64,000 bases of DNA from the NCBI GenBank assembly GCA_003254905.1, contig QANU01021212.1, positions 372,001-436,000 of the forward strand. Reading direction: 5' to 3'. Both the position numbers and the translations under genes were made by a program. This DNA comes from Nissolia schottii (taxonomy: Eukaryota; Streptophyta; Magnoliopsida; Fabales; Fabaceae). Positions 60,091 to 64,000 of the stretch are shown here, in pieces (the stretch's first letter is position 1; every line of letters begins with the position of its first letter). The notes beneath the pieces were generated by a model. It was not told where the DNA came from. It saw nothing but the letters and a program-made list of their open reading frames with translations, and searched no databases.

Positions 60091-62418
60091 GACGACATCC
60101 CATATTTAGGATCCTCTACACAAATGGGTATTTTACCTGACATTTTTCTTTCTCTTTTCCAAAAAATTAAGGATCTAAATATGGTTGCTATTGGTGGTAC
60201 TCTTGAGGATGATGGTGGAAGAATTATGTGTCAACCCATTGATGTCTCATAATCCTTTCACATCGTGGAATCATAACCATTCAATTTCTTTTACTAAAGT
60301 TAAGAAAATTAAATTCAACATTGAATTGATCGAGGTAAGGGTTCAGATGTTCAATTAGTTGAACCAGAGTTGGATCAATCAGAGTCTAATAAAAACATAT
60401 TTTTATTATTTATATGTATATATATTTGATTAATTATACGCTATATAATAAATAAAAATCACCTTTTATGTAGTATTCATATAGTATTAGTGTTGTAAGA
60501 ATATATTTTTTAACAAAACATATATATAGTTGGTATATCAAAATTTGAAGAAAAAAATTATATTAAAACAAAAACAAAGCAAAACGACATCATTTTCAAT
60601 TTTTTTTTTTAAAAAGAGAATCGAAACTAGTTTTGACCGGTCCATTTCACTAGTTTTGACCGATTCTCATCAGTTCTTGTGCCAGGCGATTTGAGCAACA
60701 TACCAAACTGGGCAGGGGTATAGTTCTCGATTCAATCGGTTGGTCCAATTTTCTTGACTATGAGTTTCTCAACAATTTAAGTTTAGGAATAGATAATTAT
60801 TGGCATGGTGTTCCACCGGTGAACACAGGATCACGTGCTCATGTGCCTCAAATGATTCCCCTACTCTGCTTGGCTCCTTCTCTTCACAAAGCACTGGGGG
60901 TGGACCTACTAGACACTCTGACTCCTAAGTTAGAACAAGTTCAAGAATTTGAGGTTCGAAATTTTGAACATACCTAAGGATGAACTCCCTTGGCCCCTTT
61001 ATAGTTGGTGAATTAGGATTCTCAATCCTGATCAATTCAGGAAGTGATACTTGCTCCGAGTATCAAGGGATTCTCCGAGCTTTTCCTTCAATGACTTTGT
61101 CGGCCTCCCCTTCTCTAGAACTGCTTCCTTCTATCCTTTATGTCTCTATGAATAGTCTGACTCTTCTATTGGGCTTACTCATGCTCCTGTTGCTGGGCCT
61201 ACTTATTGAGCTAATCATTTGGACCAGTACACAAGGTATTGGAACTTTTGTGACTAAGACGTTTAGAATTTAATCAGTGTCAACCCCATTTTTAGATCAG
61301 TAATGTTGTTTGTACAACACAAAACATCTAATAGCATCCAATAAAACTTAAAAACAAATATTACAAAGTAGATAAACAAACATTATTACTGAAACATTTT
61401 CGCGTGTACAAACATGTGTGTTTAATATTGCCCGTTTTTATATTTGATAATATTTGTTTCTCTATTTTATAATTTTTATTTCTCTATTTAGTTGAATATT
61501 TTTGTGTTGTACTAATAATAGCAGTACTTTTTTTCAAAAAAATATTGTACATACTTCAAGCCAAAAAACACTCTTTACATAAATTTTTATATTAAAATAC
61601 AAAATTATTCAATTGTCTCTTAACGATCCATTCATAAGCTTTTGGTTTGTTGAAAATAAGAGTTTGGAGGAAGATCTCAACTAGTTGTATCTTGGATGGT
61701 CCTTTTCACTTAGGGCTTTCTCCATATAACGAATTTCATTTGATTAGAAGAGGCTTCATCAAATTAATTTTTGTACATGGTTCTCGAAAGTTTAAGAAGC
61801 TAATGGATTGCCAGAAAGCTTTCGCGATAAAAATAATGGCCAACACTAATAAGGTATTGTTCAGAGTGTACGTAAATGAGTTTCTTAAATATGCGATCCT
61901 AAATTCCATCACAAAATTGATGCAGATGAAAAAACAATTATGGGAGCCAAAAAATACAACATAATTTGTAGATTATATGGCATTATGGATGGCGAACGTT
62001 GCCGTATACAAATTGCACGAACATTGACGAATTAACCAAATTGAATCGAATCGAGATCCTCAACTATGACCGTAGTATGTTTCCTTTTACCAAAACCCAA
62101 TTTTTTAAAACGATTTTTGGGCCTTTGATCAGATCAACCTTCGTTATTCTATTGACAATACATGATAGTGTTATTTTTTGTCCTTGAATTTTATCCTTTT
62201 TAACATACCTTATTTCAAATACAATGAATAAAGAAGTGATTAACTATGTATAAATTTTTGTATCTACTTTAAATTCAGAAGAAATGCTATATGTATAATA
62301 ATAAAATGGACATCATGAGTCAACTAAGAGAAAAAGATAAAAACGTCAATTTTATTCTTTATCTTTCTGTCATAATTTCATGCAGTTTTTTTTTTCTTTT
62401 GCTCTATTTTTTTTTCAA
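60091..62418. other. Intergenic with two unrecognised open frames
   Basis: 60980-61273 (+, 97 codons) has a strongly hydrophobic stretch (LLLGLLMLLLLGLLIELII) but no known family. 61647-61964 (+, 105 codons) also has no recognised domain. A short frame at 61999-62187 follows. None has a clear promoter, splice structure or homologue that I know. I would not call them genes without transcripts. Confidence 0.3.
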
Positions 62419-63667
62419 TGACAGCTAACTTGGTCTTAAGTATGTTTTGAATTTCGTTGGTTCTGAGTTTTTAATTCTAAAAATGATCTCATGTCAATTT
62501 TTTAATAATTACAATTAGAGTTATTTTATTTTTTATTTAGTAATAAGAGTCATTTGTCAAAATGTCTTATTTTCTTAACTCAATTATAGAAAAAATGAGA
62601 GACTCACAAGGATATCCTTACTGCCACCGCCACCGCCACCACTAGTGAATTGAATTTTAAATCCAATTACTATCTTCCACGTCTGGAATTGGCTCTATCG
62701 CAATGGAATCTCCCACACTCTGACGGTTGAACCACGATGGAATTTGAGTTCCAAGAATAACAATAGCAATGGGAGAGAGGAGTCCTTGTGTACCTGAAAA
62801 ACACAAAAAACAAACAAACTAGTTCTATCTCAGTACTTGTTACACAAACCCACAGACGACAGAAGGAAACCATGAAAATGCACCTTAAGGTATTGTATCA
62901 TCCATGAATGTGCAATACTACTCCAACTTCCCATCTCAACCAATTTGGGGCAATTGAACATGTGTAATTCCGCTGAACATCTTGGTGTTGGCAAGATAGT
63001 ACGTAATGGGAATTCAGACAAACAAGTTAGTTGTTTGCAATGATCTAAGCATATGAATCTGGGAAGCTCCTTTATCAAATAATTTACTGTAGTAAAGTTG
63101 TTTCCCCTCAAATTTAGTCTTTCTAAACAAGATAACGATGCCATGGCGTCAGGGATATTAAATAGATTGCAACAACTTAGATTAAGCTCTCGCAAGCAAT
63201 GGAGGTGAAACAATGAAGAAGGTGTCAACAAATCATTGTGCCTCGTAGAATTAAAGAACTGGGAAGGCAACATAAGCTTAAGCCTTTCAAAGGTGGAGGA
63301 TGTTGACATAGTAGCATTGTCACTTATATCATGCCTTGCATTCTCCAGCAATTCGCTATCACATAATTTTGACCAAATAATTTTGTGCGCATCAACACTT
63401 GTTGGTGAAGAGAATGGTAGCATGCCTTGCATTTGTTTCTATCAAGGGGGCGGCGGCGGCGGCAACGATATCATTGTGGGTCTTTCACTTTCTCTATAAT
63501 TAGGTTAAGAAAATAAGACATTTTGACAAGTAACTCTCATTGTAAAATAAAAAATAAAATAAATCTAATTGTAAGTATTAAAAAATTGACATGGGGTCAT
63601 TTTTAGAATTAAAAACTACGGACCAACGAAGGTCCAAAACATATTTGGAACCAAGTTAGCCATCACC
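62419..63667. mobile_element. Candidate Pack-MULE carrying a TNL gene fragment
   Basis: The left arm, about 62419-62640, is the reverse complement of about 63450-63667, over ~220 bp with minor changes. Landmarks are 'gctaacttgg', 'aattttttaataattacaa', 'gtcaaaatgtcttattttct' and a ccgccaccgcc / ggcggcggc tract. Between the arms is a resistance-gene fragment with an intron. Long inverted repeats around a host gene piece are the hallmark of Pack-MULEs. A clean 9 bp target duplication was not found: both flanks are T-rich. Confidence 0.72.
62657..63446 (-). pseudogene. TNL resistance-gene fragment (last LRRs and post-LRR region)
   Basis: The minus-strand frame from about 63432 to an apparent splice donor at 62884/62883 encodes leucine-rich repeats (SLFHLHCLRELNLSCCNLFN; SLSCLERLNLRGNNFT) and then FNCPKLVEMG and SWMIQYLK. 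These are the end of the LRR and start of the post-LRR (C-JID) region of TIR-NBS-LRR proteins, in legume-like wording. After a ~90 bp intron (62794-62883) the other exon has LGTQIPSWFNRQSVGDSIAI, typical of C-JID, then stops at the inner edge of the inverted repeat. With the plain splice sites the phase does not match by one base. No TIR, NB-ARC or most LRRs are present. It is a captured, incomplete piece. Confidence 0.82.
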
Positions 63668-64000
63668 TTTTTTCTCTCTCCTTTTCTTGTGTCTAACATA
63701 TAAAGAAATTAACATTATCATTCAAAGAAACCAACATAAAATTTAACCATGTTAATTTTTTTTTCTCAATAGAATTCGTTTCTTTTTACCAACTCTGCTG
63801 TAAGAAAAAACTAACATATTTAAACAAATAAACTAACTAATAAAAGTGTTGGTTTCTTTGTCCAAACGAAGTTTGATTTCTTTTTTCAGATAATAAAGTG
63901 ATGATTAATTTTTATTTTTTTTTATTTTGTGTGGGACCCACTTTTGTCCCCTTTTTTTGTAATTAATAAAAGCGTAAACTCCAAGGAGCAATAGTTACAT
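63668..64000. other. Intergenic, no gene
   Basis: AT-rich with repeated 'ttggtttctttg / aaagaaaccaac' words in both orientations, possibly remnants of another MITE. Confidence 0.35.

Noticed and set aside
1..64000. CRISPR arrays, rRNA genes, prokaryotic operons
   Set aside because: None present: direct repeats are minisatellites or transposons, and the gene structures are eukaryotic.

Overview
This is nuclear DNA from a flowering plant. Genes are split by GT-AG introns, intergenic DNA is very AT-rich, and the window is full of plant repeats: LTR fragments, a CACTA element, tRNA-derived SINEs and MITEs. The gene families are plant-specific (ankyrin/PGG proteins, a USP-kinase, CYP76-type P450, TNL, F-box/FBD). 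The TNL fragment reads like those of legumes, so a legume is my best guess, but that is inference only. Several Ns mark assembly joins.

Intact genes. (1) A USP-like plus protein-kinase gene at 9.6-19.5 kb (+), for which nine exons give one open frame of 685 codons if intron 5 is a GC-AG intron. (2) An ankyrin-repeat/PGG membrane protein gene at 30.6-35.4 kb (+), five exons, 590 aa. (3) A CYP76-like cytochrome P450 at 53.6-55.3 kb (-), two exons, 499 aa. The window opens inside the last exon of another ankyrin/PGG gene.

The rest is mostly duplicated and decayed pieces of the ankyrin/PGG locus. Block A1 (about 3.9-7.7 kb) is a ruined paralogue of block A2 (27.7-33.5 kb), which carries the intact gene. 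The 3' half of the intact gene is tandemly repeated after it: a second open PGG exon lies at 44.5-45.1 kb, separated by about 7.7 kb of nested LTR elements. PGG remnants also lie at 20.2-21.3 kb and 47.5-47.8 kb. The latter two head a second duplicated block (B1 21.2-26.8 kb; B2 47.7-53.6 kb). Comparing copies shows empty and filled sites for a SINE, a solo LTR, a MULE-like MITE, a CACTA element and an LTR nest.

Other content: an F-box/FBD-like remnant (45.7-46.9 kb, -), a Ty1/copia integrase remnant (27.1-27.6 kb, -), a CACTA element with subterminal repeats and large hairpins running into a 512-base gap (48.6-51.2 kb), and at 62.4-63.7 kb a TNL gene fragment enclosed by ~220 bp inverted repeats, which looks like a Pack-MULE. 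A 2,189 bp segment appears twice, with no difference I noticed, around a single N at 38122; this is probably an unmerged contig overlap.

I found no clearly new molecular system. The best leads are the Pack-MULE capture of a resistance-gene fragment, the duplicated PGG terminal exon that could act as an alternative 3' exon, and the hairpins in the CACTA element.
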